Positions 26,084 to 38,678 of a DNA stretch of 64,000 nucleotides are shown here, in pieces. Each line of letters begins with the position of its first letter. The stretch's first letter is position 1. The stretch spans positions 6,546,499 to 6,610,498 of the forward strand of contig JAQFVV010000012.1 of NCBI GenBank assembly GCA_028023455.1, in the 5' to 3' direction. The notes below the pieces were generated by a model that had not been told where the DNA came from, ran no database searches, and saw only the letters and a program-made list of their open reading frames with translations. Both the position numbers and the translations under genes were made by a program. The DNA is from Epiperipatus broadwayi (taxonomy: Eukaryota; Onychophora; Udeonychophora; Euonychophora; Peripatidae).

Positions 26084-27840
26084 TCACTTCACAGAAAAAT
26101 GTGCAGTATAATAATTTATGAACATTCTTCGAATTGCCATATAATAATATAAAATATTAATTTTAACATATATGTGTCTACCTGACATGCATCTATATAA
26201 GCACACAGATTTGCCACACCATATGGAAATTGTCATATAATAGTAATAAAAAAATAAGTTAGTGCATTTTAATGGTGCATTAATAATAACTGTTTTCACA
26301 TATATATGTGATTACATATAAAAATGTGTGCACTCACTGATGTTTATATCAAAAGATATTTTAATTTATCAAAATAAACTTATTAAAAATATATTTTTCA
26401 CAATTCCATGTTGAACCTATATATAATTTCACACATTTATAGAAACACTCAGATGTGCTGTATAATAGTTAAAAATTAACATATTTGAATTACCAGACTT
26501 AAAAAAATATTCCATATTGAAAATATATATAAATTCACACATATGTAAAAGCTTTCAAATGTGATGCATAATAATTTAAAAATTAATATGTCAGAATTGC
26601 CATGAACTTATAAAAAAATCTAATTTGTCTTTAATAATATATAAATGCACATGTATGATGTATGTATATAAAAATAGATATAAATTAAAGTTATTACTTA
26701 GCCTCTCTTCTATTTTTACAGTAAGTAAAAGTTTTTCACATAAAAAAGAAAAAAACTTATCATTTGGAAAGTTTCATTTAAAATTCAGATCCTTGTGGAC
26801 TCATTCTCAATATTTAAAAAAAAGATATTCATAATTTTTTTTTGTTTTTTTATAAACAATGTCAGGAACAAATAATTTTCTAGACACAACTGTCATTTAT
26901 TATTTACTTTTCTTGTTTTATTTTTAGTTGACAAAAGTCATTTACTTTTAAAATTTGTTAAATACAAATTTTAGTTGTAAGAAATTTAAAATATTATCAT
27001 TCTCAATATATATATAACATTACTTACTCACAGCTATACTTTATATATATGATCCATTATCTTTATCTGTATATAGATAAAATGGTGTACATATAAACTA
27101 TTTCTTCAGCAAGCTGATGAACTCTCTGAATAAGTTGGTTTCTTCTAAACTGTACACTGGCTTATTGTCATCTTTGAGAAAGGTATAATTTGATAACTGA
27201 AGACATTCAATCTGATCCATTTAGTCTAGAATTGGATAGACTTCAGGCATACTGTCTAATGGACAATATGGTCTATGAAGAACACAGAAAAGCTGCACAT
27301 TGCTTTCATGTGAATCCAAATTCTGCCATTGTTGCACTAGTAGCAGTAGCTGAATCTACTGGCTTGCCCTCAGTTATTTCTTCATAGTAATAATCATGCT
27401 GTCATAATCTGTAAAACTATAAAAACTAAGAGCCTCTCCCTCTAAGTTTTTTGCAACCTGTTTATAGTCAGGGTGCAAAAAATATATAGTAATTAAAATA
27501 AGTTTATGTTAATTGAAAAAAGTTATTGACTCTTTTCAATTTACTTCAATTCTTTGAAAAACAATTTTGTAGCATTTTTATCAAAATATGTTATACAAGC
27601 TGTAATAAAAATAATTTGGCAATCAAAATAGATAATGGAATTTTATAATTACCAGTATATTTATTGTAACATAAAAATATGCTTGTTTTAATTTCAAAAT
27701 CAGTAAAATATAAATTGCATGTTTTAAATGTGTAATTTATAATAAAAAAATGTTAAATTCAAAATTATTTAATCCTTAACTGTTTTTCTAGTGTAATATA
27801 GAAAATATCTACAAAAAAATTTGCCTTTTTATTTTTACCA
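26084..27840. repeat. Dispersed repeat R, copy R2
   Basis: Homologous to R1 (4300-5700) and to the second half of R3. Landmarks shared with R1 include atgttatacaagct, ttattgtaacataaaaatat and aatccttaactgtt. At 26878-26885 it contains TTCTAGAC, the site that in R3 was hit by the hAT transposon, so R2 preserves the empty site. A plus-strand open stretch at 27190-27387 (starting ITEDIQSDPFSLELDRLQAY) has protein-like composition and may be a remnant of the parent element's gene. Not recognised. Confidence 0.7.
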
Positions 27841-30800
27841 TTTCTTTCAATTATATATATTATGACAGGCACACTTTATATGACCAAGCATAAGATGGTA
27901 TTACATAATAAAATGGCCTAAAATACATAATAAAAGCCATTAAACATGTGTGTATGCAGTCTATATAAATTTTAATCAAGTCAAATTATAAAATAAGTGA
28001 GAGATGTCTGTGGATGTCATATACTCATACACACAAGAAAAGCCAATAGTTAAGGCTTATAATGTGAAGTATCAGCATATTAACTATATGCTTATAATTT
28101 ATTTTTATTATTTTATGTTCTTTTTTTTATGAATGCAAAGATGTGTATGCATAATTTGTATGTATAATTTTTTTTTTTTGTTAAATGCTTGTGAAAAGAA
28201 ATGGAAATGGTAATATTTAAAAATCTGACATATAGGTAATTTTAAATCAAAAGTTGTACTAGATATTTTTCTCTACAAACCCATTGTTTTAAATTTAAAA
28301 AAAGCCTAAAGGCAAGTACATTTTAATAGATAAGTAATTTTGTTTCTTCTTTTTTTTTATTATCAAATATTTCAACTCAACAAAAGAGTTTGTTGAAATT
28401 TATGTTAATGCGGGTGGGGAAAAATATCTAATTTGATTAAAAAAATATTTTAAATGGAATCTGATTATTGGAAAATAACTTGTATAATCAAACTTTTTCT
28501 CCTTTTTTTGTGTATGTTGAATCAAAGTAGATAATCAATTGAATTAAAAATAAATAAATTATTGAGAGTAATTAGTGGATTCCATAGGAATGCTTAGTGC
28601 ATTGTATGAATCCACTAACAAAAGTCAAAATTAGGGGATTAAATGGTTTTTAGAGGGGTGGCTGTTCACCAGCTCAGTGGAATTCAATTGGGCACAGGCA
28701 TTCAATCGGGCACAAGCAGTCACTAAGTCAATCACTGACTCACTCATGCTAATTTTTTTTTATTTCTCTGAACTTGCTTGTTTGAACTTAGAGAGTTCCC
28801 AGTTCTAGTTTTTTTTTTTAAATCATGCTGATGTAAACTTCAAGATGGTTTCCAACTAGACAATTATGCAGTAGAGAACTGTCTGTGGGAAGATGTTAGT
28901 ATTTGAAAACCAAAAGTAAAGGAATCATTACCAGTGCTGTAGAAAACAAAAAGAAAGCCCTACTGTTAGTTGATAATCATTAACCAAAGAGGAAATTTTT
29001 AATTAAACCTCTAGCACCAAAGTACTCATGTCAGTGAAATGGTCATGGGGTAGAAACCCCCAGTCAGCGCACCTGCCCAGCTCTACTCCTGCCATCAGCA
29101 AGGTCTCCTGAATCCAGTCATCAAGCGATCATGAGAGCTGTTGAACAATATCAGAAATGTCTCCTAAATCCAGCCACCAAATGATAATGAAAGTAGCTGT
29201 GTGATGTCGTGTTAAAGAGAAGTCCCTGCCATCCTGGATGAACAGATACTTGGCCTACTCAAAACCCCTAGATGTACGATAGAGTCTTTATGTGGTAGCC
29301 TTATTAAGGTTATTTTTTATGATCGTAATTTCATACAAATATCAATGTAATAAATCTTTTATTAATGTATTTCTCTCATTAAGATAATATTTTACTTACC
29401 ATTCAGGGTTTACAAAATGTATTTGTGTGCGAGTTATAAACCTCAGACCACTTTCTCACTAGTTGATTCTTTATAATTTTACATTCTCTTTCTTTGTTAA
29501 TAGATCTATAATACTCTCATATATATTTTTTATTTATTTATTATGCATTGGGGTTTATTGTTATTATATTTATCTTGGGAATTGGTGAAGGGATTCAATA
29601 AACATTTATTTAACATTTATAAAACTACCTTACTGCTTTGATTATTTATTCATATTTCTTTCTCTAACATAATAAGACACTTAAATAATTGTGCAAGTTT
29701 TTGAGTCTCCCATTTCTTTACCTGAGATAAAGAGAACGATGAGCTAGCATATGGGATACTCCCTTATCGGGGTTTAAATCTTTGGTCATTGGGTGTTTAT
29801 TTCTATTAGATTTTGTTTGATTCATTTTATTTCATGTTATTATTGGCCTTACATATCCTTTCAGGAGGGGGAATTAATCTTTTTTTTTCTGGGAATGGCA
29901 CGAAGGATTGAAATTAAAGAAATCTTTCAAAGGTATGTAAGAGTCAATACTTTATAAACGTACCAATGACTGTATCAACCGATCATAAAAAAGATTTGAA
30001 ATTACTTCCTATTCTGGCGTGCCACCATATTTGTTTCATGTTCAATATGTGCACATGCTCACCTTATCAGGGTAGGAATGAACCAGTATAATATATATAT
30101 ATATATGTAATAAATAAAGTTTGATATCTGTATTCGTTTCACAATATATGTAATACACAAATCAATATATATATCAAAATATAGTACAATTTATATAAAT
30201 TATATTCTTTTAGAAGTACTTTCGACTATACACTTTGTAGTCTTTATCAACTATATAACGTTGAATAATCAAAACGAGACAACCCTTAACAATACCCATA
30301 GTTCAATTCAGATTTCCCACAATTCTGTTATCTTAACATTTGATATATATATATATATATGCACATACACTATATTGTTGTATGCCATGAGACACATAAC
30401 CATCCCATAACCCAACACATAAGCAAAAGGAAAATAGGAGTGAAACAACTGTCTAACAATATTTTACATAATACACATGTATAATCAAAATAAAATTCAT
30501 ACCTCAAACTATGTATTCATCAATTTTTTTAGAGATTTAACAGGAATCTGACAGTTAACAGAATGAATAGTGACCTGCAATTTTACGATAAAGAATTCAG
30601 CCACTGCACTATAAGACACAATGCACCATGAGGGCCAAAAAAGCTACCTCAATTTAGACACTATAAGCTACCACAATCCAAAATAAGGCAAAAAATTTTG
30701 CCATGATATGTTCCTTTGAATCTTAGGAGCTGGGAAACAGAGACCTAGGCCTTGCTCTTAATGGCTGAAAAATATATAATTATACCTTGCTTCTATTATT

Positions 30801-31234
30801 GAAGACTTAGAGGTTGAGATAATGGTAGAACTATTTTAACTGCATCATGATCAACAATAGGAAGTAAGAAAGTATGTTGGAGCAATGCCTGAGATAGAAC
30901 ACTCCATAAAGTTGCATGAAAACATTATATCCCCAAGCCAATGACAAAAACATCAATTCACCATCACAATTAAAAGTACAGCTACACAAACTCCAACAGT
31001 CAAAAACATATCCAATTTCCAAAATTATAGATTTTCTATTCAACTCTAAACAGGAAATTTTTTAACATACATGAAAACTACTATTTTATAATTTATAGTT
31101 AATACTCTTGCCATATTTTTCACAGTAATACCTTAAAATTAATTCTGCATAAAATGCATACTTTTTTGTCAAATGTGGTTATATTTGAAATCAAATTGAG
31201 TGGCAATTTTGTAGTGATGGCCACCATTACATGA
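27841..31234. other. Mostly unassigned AT-rich sequence
   Basis: No gene is recognisable. About 29020-29290 is markedly less AT-rich and contains an imperfect internal duplication (tctcctgaatccagtcatca and tctcctaaatccagccacca), possibly an old repeat. 30345-30420 shares wording with R1 at 5705-5755 (tgccatgagaca). A hammerhead-like motif lies at 30206-30256 and is listed separately. Confidence 0.45.
30206..30256 (-). ncRNA. Hammerhead-like motif with U3-A8 core
   Basis: On the minus strand: TATATAG, core TTGATAA, one extra A, stem II GACTA/TAGTC (5 bp), GAAA, a self-complementary stem III (AGTACT), T, then CTAAAAG, which gives a short stem I with TATAG. The layout is that of a type-I hammerhead, but the conserved CUGANGA box reads UUGAUAA, so both members of the core C3-G8 pair are replaced by U and A. 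Homologous to the arms of the palindrome at 57916-58246. Activity is unproven. Confidence 0.4.
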
Positions 31235-32067
31235 TAATCATTGGCCCACAGTTGGATTGTTATTTGTAATAGTCTGAAGAAATTAGGGGTGAACCTGGGG
31301 TGATGAAACTCATCACCTTCAACCTCAAGTCAACAAAATATAAAATTAAATATACATAGAAATGATAAATAACTATAATGAGAAATAAGCCTAAAGTGAT
31401 GAATATAAAGAGCATGACTAATTAACTATAAGTTCATCAGCATTACACAAAAGTAATAATCATTCATCATCTAAACTGATCAATAATAAAAATAAATCAA
31501 CAATCCATTTTGTGACTGGATTTAAAATTGGTCTACTATAGATCCAGCTAATTATTTAGCTCTTAACAGCTTGGGGCAGATTATTTAAACATTAATTTGG
31601 ATGCACAAACTTAAGTGCTAATCCATCAGAGTATATAACAAAACAATAATGCTCAAATATTGAACATGCTGATCATCATCAGTGCTCTCACCATTCAATA
31701 CCTTTAATGTACAGGTCAACTATAAGTTTAATTTTTAATAAATATTAAACCAAATACAATGCAGTGTGTAGACTTTAAAGGATATCCCCTTTGTAGCAAT
31801 ACAGGATCATCGGTCAACTGGATGTGCATAAATACTGACTACAACCCTTTATATAACAGTCTGTTGTGCTTGAATCTAGCTTAGGAACAAAAGCTCTATA
31901 ACTATTACTGTAAATAAGAGATATAATCCTAACATATAAGATTCTAAAACCATTTAGGATTGAGTAAATTCACTGAAATAATTTTAACAATAAAATATCA
32001 ATTTATTAGTTGCAATTAAAATGAAATTAAGGTTCATTGAATATGGTTATACATCTAAATTAAGCTT

Positions 32068-32180
32068 TATATGATCACCATCTCTTGTGTTAGCACATAA
32101 CTGTTATTAAACAGGCAAAACTTATCCATACATTAGTACCACACTGTGGCACTAATGTATGGAGAGTTTTGCCTATTTAA
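32068..32180. mobile_element. Short hairpin-ended insertion, 12-bp target duplication (copy 2)
   Basis: A 113-bp insertion flanked by the exact 12-bp repeat TAAATTAAGCTT (32056-32067 and 32181-32192). It shares its lead sequence with copy 1 at 3762-3909 (cataactgttattaaacagg versus tataactgttgttaaaacag) and ends in a hairpin with arms aggcaaaact and agttttgcct. The inner arms (catacattagt and actaatgtatg) differ in sequence from copy 1 yet still pair. No coding content. Confidence 0.75.
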
Positions 32181-32390
32181 TAAATTAAGCTTCTGATTTT
32201 GATCTATTAAAAAAAATCACATCATGATTTACAAATATGTTAATACTTAAAACACATTTATATATAAGCATATAGATGTGTAATTATTTATGAACATATT
32301 TAAATTGTAATATAATGATAAAAATATGATTCATTTTAACATATATATGTCTATGTGACACGCATCTATATAAGCACCCAGACATGCCAT

Positions 32391-32512
32391 AATATGGAAA
32401 TTATCAAATAATAATAATAATAATAATAATAACAATAATAATATTTTTTATAATATGGAAATTATCAAATAATAATAATAATAATAATAATAACAATAAT
32501 AATATTTTTTAT
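32391..32512. repeat. Two-copy tandem repeat, 61-bp unit
   Basis: The unit aatatggaaattatcaaata followed by an AAT microsatellite occurs twice, beginning at 32391 and 32452, essentially identical. Confidence 0.92.
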
Positions 32513-33110
32513 CATATTTTAGTGATACACGAATAATGACTGAATTCACATACATATGTGGGCACCCTTGTAATTGTATATATACACTACATTTATATAT
32601 CATATATTTTAATTTGTCAAAACAATAGATTTATTAAAAATATTACATTTTTCACAATTAATTTCATATTGAAAAAATCTATAAATTTACACATATATAG
32701 AAGTACTCAGATGTCCTGTACAATAATTTAAAAATTAACATGTTCGAATTGTCATAATCTTATAAAAAAAATTCAATTTGTTTTTAATAATACATAAATA
32801 AACATGTATGATATATATAAAGGTAAGCTGTTAATTAGCCTCTCTTCTTTTTTAATGTTAAGTAAAAAGTTTTTCTTTTAAAAAAGAAAAAATTTTTATT
32901 ATTTGGAAAGTTTCATTTAAAATTCAGGTCTTTGGGACCACATTTTCAATATTTTAAAAAAAGATATTTGAAGTTTTTTTCTCTTTTCTTTTATAAACAA
33001 TATCAGGAACAAATAATTTTCTAGACCAATGGTTCCCAACTGCCAGAATCAGCACTGGTATGTGAATGCCAAATTACCAATATGTGACAAGTAAAATAAT
33101 AACAAAATAT

Positions 33111-34865
33111 TGTGCCAAGGCCAAATTGGCACATGTATATAAAATAATTTTGTTCTAAAAAAAAAAAAAATATTAAAATAATCTTTCGTAAAAGAAAAAC
33201 GTATTTAAATGTTGAAGAGTGTATTACAGTTTGTTTTTGAAAAGATAAGAGTCAAATAGTTTTCTATCATTAGTTTTGAAATAAAAGTTAAAATTGATTC
33301 ATTAAAAGAGGGGAGGGGAGTATTGGTTAGGAAAGTTAAACTAAAGGTTTTATAAAAAGGAAGTAAAGAGTTTATTATTATTAGTTGAAATACAATTTAA
33401 AAGCTTTAAAAAAATATATAAATCTCTTCATTTAAATTAAAGAAGAAAAATAATCTTAAAACTATTTTTGATTTTAGAATAGTAAAATATATATGTGCAT
33501 GCGAATGTAAATAAATGTAAGCTGTTAATAAGAGATATAATAAATGCGTGTTAAAATCGTATTGAAAAACACATGAAAATAAATATTGAAATGAAATATA
33601 TTTAAAAACACAGCAGTGGGCTACTAAAGATATAAAAACAATACGTTTTGAAATAGCTACTACTAATTAAACAATCTTCAAAAACACGTTGTCAAAGGAT
33701 GTTATCAATGAAATTTCGACAACACTCATTTACCGGAGGATATTTAAACAAAAAACACTTTGCAGATATAAATAGCTAGATTTTTATCGGAGTTCAGTTT
33801 TTATTCAGTCTAGTTTCCAGTGAGAGTTGTTTCAGTTGAGATAACAGTGCATTTCTATTATGTATCCAGAAACAAAAATGCATTGTTGAGCAGCTTTTGG
33901 AAATATACGCTCGTGCTTCAGCCTTTTTAGTCCAACAAGATCATCAAAACCTGCCTGTGAAATAATGTCTGCATAACAACTCAGAAATCCTCCATCAAAC
34001 GTTCAACTGTCTTCAAGAATAAAACCAATGGATTCGCATAAAATCTCTTCAAGAAACATCCAAATCTAACCGGTTAGATATAATCCATCAGAAGCAGCCA
34101 ACAACAAGCAATATCCATGTTCCAAAAATCCTAGGTAAACATTTATTTATTATCATTTATACGTAGTAGCCACCGCTGCAATTCGTCAATCCTACCGAGT
34201 AAAGTAATTTGAACTCTTAAGCATGCATAAAATGAACTATTGATATGCGTGTGTGTGAATGTGAGATAATTTAATGATGTCACATATTATTTATGCTTTT
34301 CACCAGATATATGTTATAATGTGTTACTTTAAAAATGTGCGTGTGTTAAATTAGATTTATAAAGATGTTTAAATTTAGTCAATTAATGTTGGGTAATAAA
34401 TTATCGTTAAACTTAATTAATGTTAATTAAAATAAAATGTCTTCAAACTTAAACTTTATTTGTCGGTCAATTCTTTTTGCCAATCTTTTTTATTAATTCT
34501 TTCCACCAATAATTTTGTATAATTTTGTTATTGAATTAAAATTAGACTGAGCTAGTTTTAGGAAATGTTTTGAGCACTGGATTATGAGCCTACTGCCCGA
34601 ATACCTTAGTCCTTGGACTAGCTGGCACCCCAGGGTTTACTCCAAAACAAATAAAGTATTTGGATAGTAGGGGTTTGAATCTAGCAGCCAAGGTGGGCCA
34701 TTGTTGATAGTTAAAGCTATCAATAAGATCTCCCATTTTTCTCGAATGTGCCAGCTCGTTCACATAACATTTATAAGATTATAAATGTATTATGAAGGAG
34801 TTTGAAACCGGTCAAAACTTATATATATGTATAAGTAAGTGGTTTCAGCGGTTCGACCTGGTACA
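33111..34865 (+). repeat. 5' LTR of LTR element 2
   Basis: A 1755-bp direct repeat of 38679-40446 with TG...CA ends. The first 23 nt form a perfect 8-bp hairpin (TGTGCCAA, 7-nt loop, TTGGCACA). Differences between the two LTRs are scattered point changes and small indels. Confidence 0.92.
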
Positions 34866-34869
34866 TAAA

Positions 34870-34893
34870 TGGCTTTCCCAATGTTTGGGGCTG
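34870..34893 (+). promoter_or_regulatory. Primer-binding site of LTR element 2, tRNA-Lys-like
   Basis: Four bases after the LTR, TGGCTTTCCCAATGTT continues into TGGGGCT. It resembles the tRNA-Lys primer complement (TGGCGCCCAACGTGGGGC) with extra bases. More diverged than the site in LTR element 1. Confidence 0.45.
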
Positions 34894-35285
34894 GACCTAA
34901 GGAACAACAGTAATCAAATACTGTGTTTCTTGTTTGACAATTTTTTTATAAAAAAGCGAAATTACGTACGTAAAGTGGTATTAATTTAAAAATAAAAAAA
35001 AAGAATTGACCGAAACCTTTTTTTTTCTTTTAAATGAAGAGAGATTTATGCTATTTACGTTTGTTGAAATAAATCACTATGTTAAATCAGAGACAGTTAG
35101 GTGTTTGGGCAGAGTTAAAGCATTAAGATCATGTAGAGAAAAATGGACAAAGGAGGGGTGGAGTCAGCGTTTATTTCCAGTTTAGAAAGAAATAAATAAA
35201 ATAGAAATTAGTAAACTTATGAGCGTGAATAAAATATAATATTAAAGAAAAATAATATAAAAAAGTAAAGTTTAAAATTATAAAT

Positions 35286-36691
35286 ATGACAAGAAATAAA
35301 CCTAAAATGGAGACTCAAGGTAAAAAAACAGACAATGTTCCCAGCGAGGAACAAAATAAAACCGAAACTAGTGAAATAGAAAAGGTCCCCAGTGAAGAAA
35401 AAATAGAACCTCAAGCAAAAGAAGTAGAGAATGCTTTTAGTGAGGAACAAAAAGATAAAAACAAAAAAGAGGTTGAGCAAAAAGAAGAGAATAGGGAAGT
35501 CATAGCTTTATTAACTTGCATGTTTGAAAAACAAAAAGAAACAGCAAAAGAATATAAAAAAATAGCTGAAGAGCTTAAAAACCAAAATAATGAAATGAAG
35601 AGTAAATTGGAAGGGCAAGCTGAAATGCTTGAAAAGTTAAAGGACCAGATCAAAATGGGCCAGAATAAAATAAAAGAAGAAATTAGAGAAGAAATAAAAG
35701 AGATTAAAACACAAGTAGAAAATCAAATAGAGACCGCTTACCAAGTAATTGAAAAAAATAAGATAGAAGATAGAAAAGTAATTGAAGAGATAAAAGTCGG
35801 AATGACGGATTTAGCTTGGAAAGTAAATCAAAAGAATAGTAAAAATAGTTCGCAAATGGAAATAAAACAGTGTGACCACTTGAGTGCAAACACGCACATT
35901 ATAAACAATCCGGCAATCGTGAACCAGTTTTTGAAAATACGGATATTTTCTGGCTTCAAGGTGAAGCTCCTATGGAGCATTTAAATAGTTTGGAGCACTA
36001 TTTCACTCTGAATCAATTAAGTGAGGAAGCTATGATCGCAATAGCATGTAGCCATTTACAAGGAGGGTCTCAATCTTGGTGGGACTCTTTATATAAAAAA
36101 CCTGTCACTTTTGCCGAGTATAAAATTGCTGTTTTAGCTAGTTATTGAACAAAGATTATCAGGAAAATCTTCATCACCAGATCTCGCAAGATAAATGGCG
36201 ACCTGGTGAACCGTTTGTTTCTTTTTTTAGAAGGCAAGTGGTGAAATTATGCTCTTTAACAGCAGACCCGCTATCTGAACAACAAATTGTCAGGATAGTC
36301 TGCCATAGTTTTCCTCATAATGTTGAGCAAATGCTCATAGGAACTGAAAGGAAAACAGTGGAATAAATGGCGGAATTGTTGAGTGCTTTCGACAGAACTA
36401 GACCAACTTTTGATACGAGAGATTGGGGGATTCAAACCCCAACTTAGAGAGCTGGCTGTAAACACCGTAAGATATAGACATAGGTTGAATTCGGGGAATC
36501 CCCGGAGGAGACATTATTCTAATAGTCCCGAGAGAACAAAAATCTTTCGAAGAACCGACAGCAATCCTGACATCTCTCGTACTAGATTTAAGGAAAGGCC
36601 CAGGGGTGATTCTCAATCCCCCAGCATGAGTGGCTATATGCAGAAAAAAAATATAATAAAGAACTGCCAGACAAAAATTAAAAATATGTAA
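35286..36691 (+). pseudogene. Gag polyprotein of LTR element 2, frameshifted
   Basis: The frame opens with ATG at 35286 and encodes a long, highly charged Glu/Lys coiled coil (about residues 1-200). It shifts frame near 35945. The capsid then reads on as GEAPMEHLNSLEHYFTLNQL and SWWDSLYKKPVTFAEY, reaches a stop and frameshift near 36140, continues in another frame to a TAA at 36364 (where LTR element 1 has Glu: VE-stop-MAELL against IEEMAQFL), and ends in a basic Arg-rich region in a third frame (36383-36691). That basic tail could be the RNA-binding nucleocapsid. No Cys-His knuckle is seen. Non-functional as it stands. Confidence 0.82.
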
Positions 36692-36894
36692 TCTGACGGA
36701 TTCGCCGGCTTGACCTAGTATATAATGACCATGGACTCGGAATAATGGAAAATGTTTAACAAAGTTTAATGAAATAAATGTAAAAATGAGTATCAAGTTA
36801 GTTTGAATAATTAAAAATGATTAAAGTTAGTCTTAGTAAAATAAAATAACAATCTTAGAGGTTTTTAAAATGTCAAAGCAACGATAAAACAATT

Positions 36895-37145
36895 TATGTC
36901 AAAAAACCCTCGATTATGTCTTATCGATTATGTTAAATCCCAGCTCATAAGTCTAGAACATAGCGGAGCATGACACAAACAAAATAAATGTGTAAAATCA
37001 AATTAGACAAGCAAAATGATTATGTCAAAAACCCTCGATTATGTCTTATCGATTATATTGATATCCCAGCTCATAAGTCTAGAACATAGCGGAGCGTGAC
37101 GCAAATAAAAATAAATGTGTAAAATCAAAATAGACAAGCAAAATG
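36895..37145 (+). repeat. Two-copy tandem repeat, about 126-bp unit, inside LTR element 2
   Basis: Unit 1 (36895-37020) and unit 2 (37021-37145) share accctcgattatgtcttatc and cagctcataagtctagaaca and differ at a handful of positions. It lies in the non-coding interior downstream of gag. Confidence 0.92.
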
Positions 37146-38127
37146 AAAATGTTTTTTTTTTTTTTTAAAAAAAAAAAAAAGGAAGAGTAAAAATAACGCT
37201 TTAAAAATAAAAATGAAATAAATAAGTGTATAATGAAAGTATTAATGAAAATAAAACATTATCAAATAAAATTTTAAAAAAAAGTGTATTAAATTAGGAT
37301 TGAGGTGTGTGCGAGTATTTGGGCAAAGAAATTAAAAGTTGGTTTAAATCAGCACAAAATCTATCTGTGTGTTTGAATTGCCTTATACTTTGCTGCCTAC
37401 TTCTCTTAACATTACATTTATTACCTAATGATGAAAATAAAAACTAAAAATGCACTCTAGAAAAATAAGAATTTGAAGTGGTCAATACTTAGGAAAAGTG
37501 ATCAATGCACATGTTAATCAAGAAAAATGTTCGTAAATAAATAAGTAGGTCAAATAGTTAAAATAAAATCGATAAAATCAAGTTAAATAAATAAGCGTAA
37601 ATAAATCTATAGTAAATAATAATGAAGAATGACTCGTAATAAACTAATCGATTTTTTTTTTTTTTTATTGAATACACGCATGTTAAATAAAGATGTTCGT
37701 AATGATTTACAAATAATATTATAAGATTAGTGTAAATAAATATTTTAAATAATGTTTCTTAAGGGTTATAAATAATATTGTAATATAAATAAATAGTGTA
37801 AGATATTGTTCATGTGAATTTAAAAATAAGGTTGGAAGATTAATAATAAAAAAATAAAAGTCAATCTAAGGTGAATTAAGAGTGTATAAGTATACATGTG
37901 TATATACGCGCACATACACTGGTAATATTCGGTAAATACGATACCTCATGATGCGTATCTTAAATGTATTTATCCAGATATCCTTTTAGGTTATGTTCTT
38001 GGCACTGCTGCACCTCATGATGCGTGCAAATAGGGATTTATTTATTATAGATTCCCTGTAAGCAAGTCCAGTAATAACTCGATATCTAGAATATTAGTAG
38101 GTGTAGAATTATGCTGCACGTATACAC

Positions 38128-38472
38128 ATGTGTAGGAAGTTATCTATAGCAAAAGGGAATGAGGGTAGTATAGAAATAAGTTTAGTTAAGGATAAGTTTA
38201 AAACTGCCGACTGGATAAATTTTAGTACCCGTAACGGACTTGTCAGGGATCATTCCTCTTTCCAAAGCGTAAGTCGAAAATGGACAGTTGAAAATTCCTG
38301 CCATTTCACAGCGACCCTTTCTTTTTCCAAGTCCGATCAAGAGAATCGGCAAATGAAGTTTCAATTTTATACACGTGTAAGTCGGTGTAAGTCAGCGAAT
38401 CTGCTTCCGCATCGTTTCCCAAAAGATCCCTGTGCCTCAAAATTGGTTTGTCCCGGTGGTCGTTATCCATGA
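38128..38472 (+). CDS. Unrecognised 114-codon frame inside LTR element 2
   Basis: ATG at 38128 opens a 114-codon frame that ends at 38472, about 190 bp before the polypurine tract. It is less AT-rich than its neighbours and encodes a basic protein beginning MCRKLSIAKGNEGSIEISLV with several Cys and Ser. I recognise no domain. It may be an accessory frame, a shred of a lost pol gene or chance. No homologous frame is visible in LTR element 1. Confidence 0.3.
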   Translation: MCRKLSIAKGNEGSIEISLVKDKFKTADWINFSTRNGLVRDHSSFQSVSRKWTVENSCHFTATLSFSKSDQENRQMKFQFYTRVSRCKSANLLPHRFPKDPCASKLVCPGGRYP

Positions 38473-38660
38473 TTTAGATCATTGTGAGCAATGTATTCGG
38501 CATAGATAGAAGGAAAGGATAGTCAAAACAGATTGCCCTTTGTATGTTAAGTAAAAGATATTAAAAAGCTAACTTAGAAAAATAATAAATTAATAAATCT
38601 TTAGAGTCAAGAATTAAAATTGCAAGAGATAAAATGGTCAAAAATGACGCATTTTACTCT

Positions 38661-38678
38661 AAAACAGAGGGGGTGTAA
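38661..38678 (+). promoter_or_regulatory. Polypurine tract of LTR element 2
   Basis: AAAACAGAGGGGGTGTAA directly precedes the 3' LTR. The purine run marks where plus-strand synthesis would start. Confidence 0.7.

Larger units (their letters stand above)
31235..33026. repeat. Dispersed repeat R, copy R3 (interrupted)
   Basis: Homologous to R1 (3290-4800) and R2. Shared wording includes gaacctggggt near 31292, catctatataagcac near 32365 and ttctagac at the right edge. It carries a separate hairpin insertion (32068-32180) and is cut at 33026 by the hAT transposon. Its continuation beyond the hAT element was not located. Confidence 0.7.
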
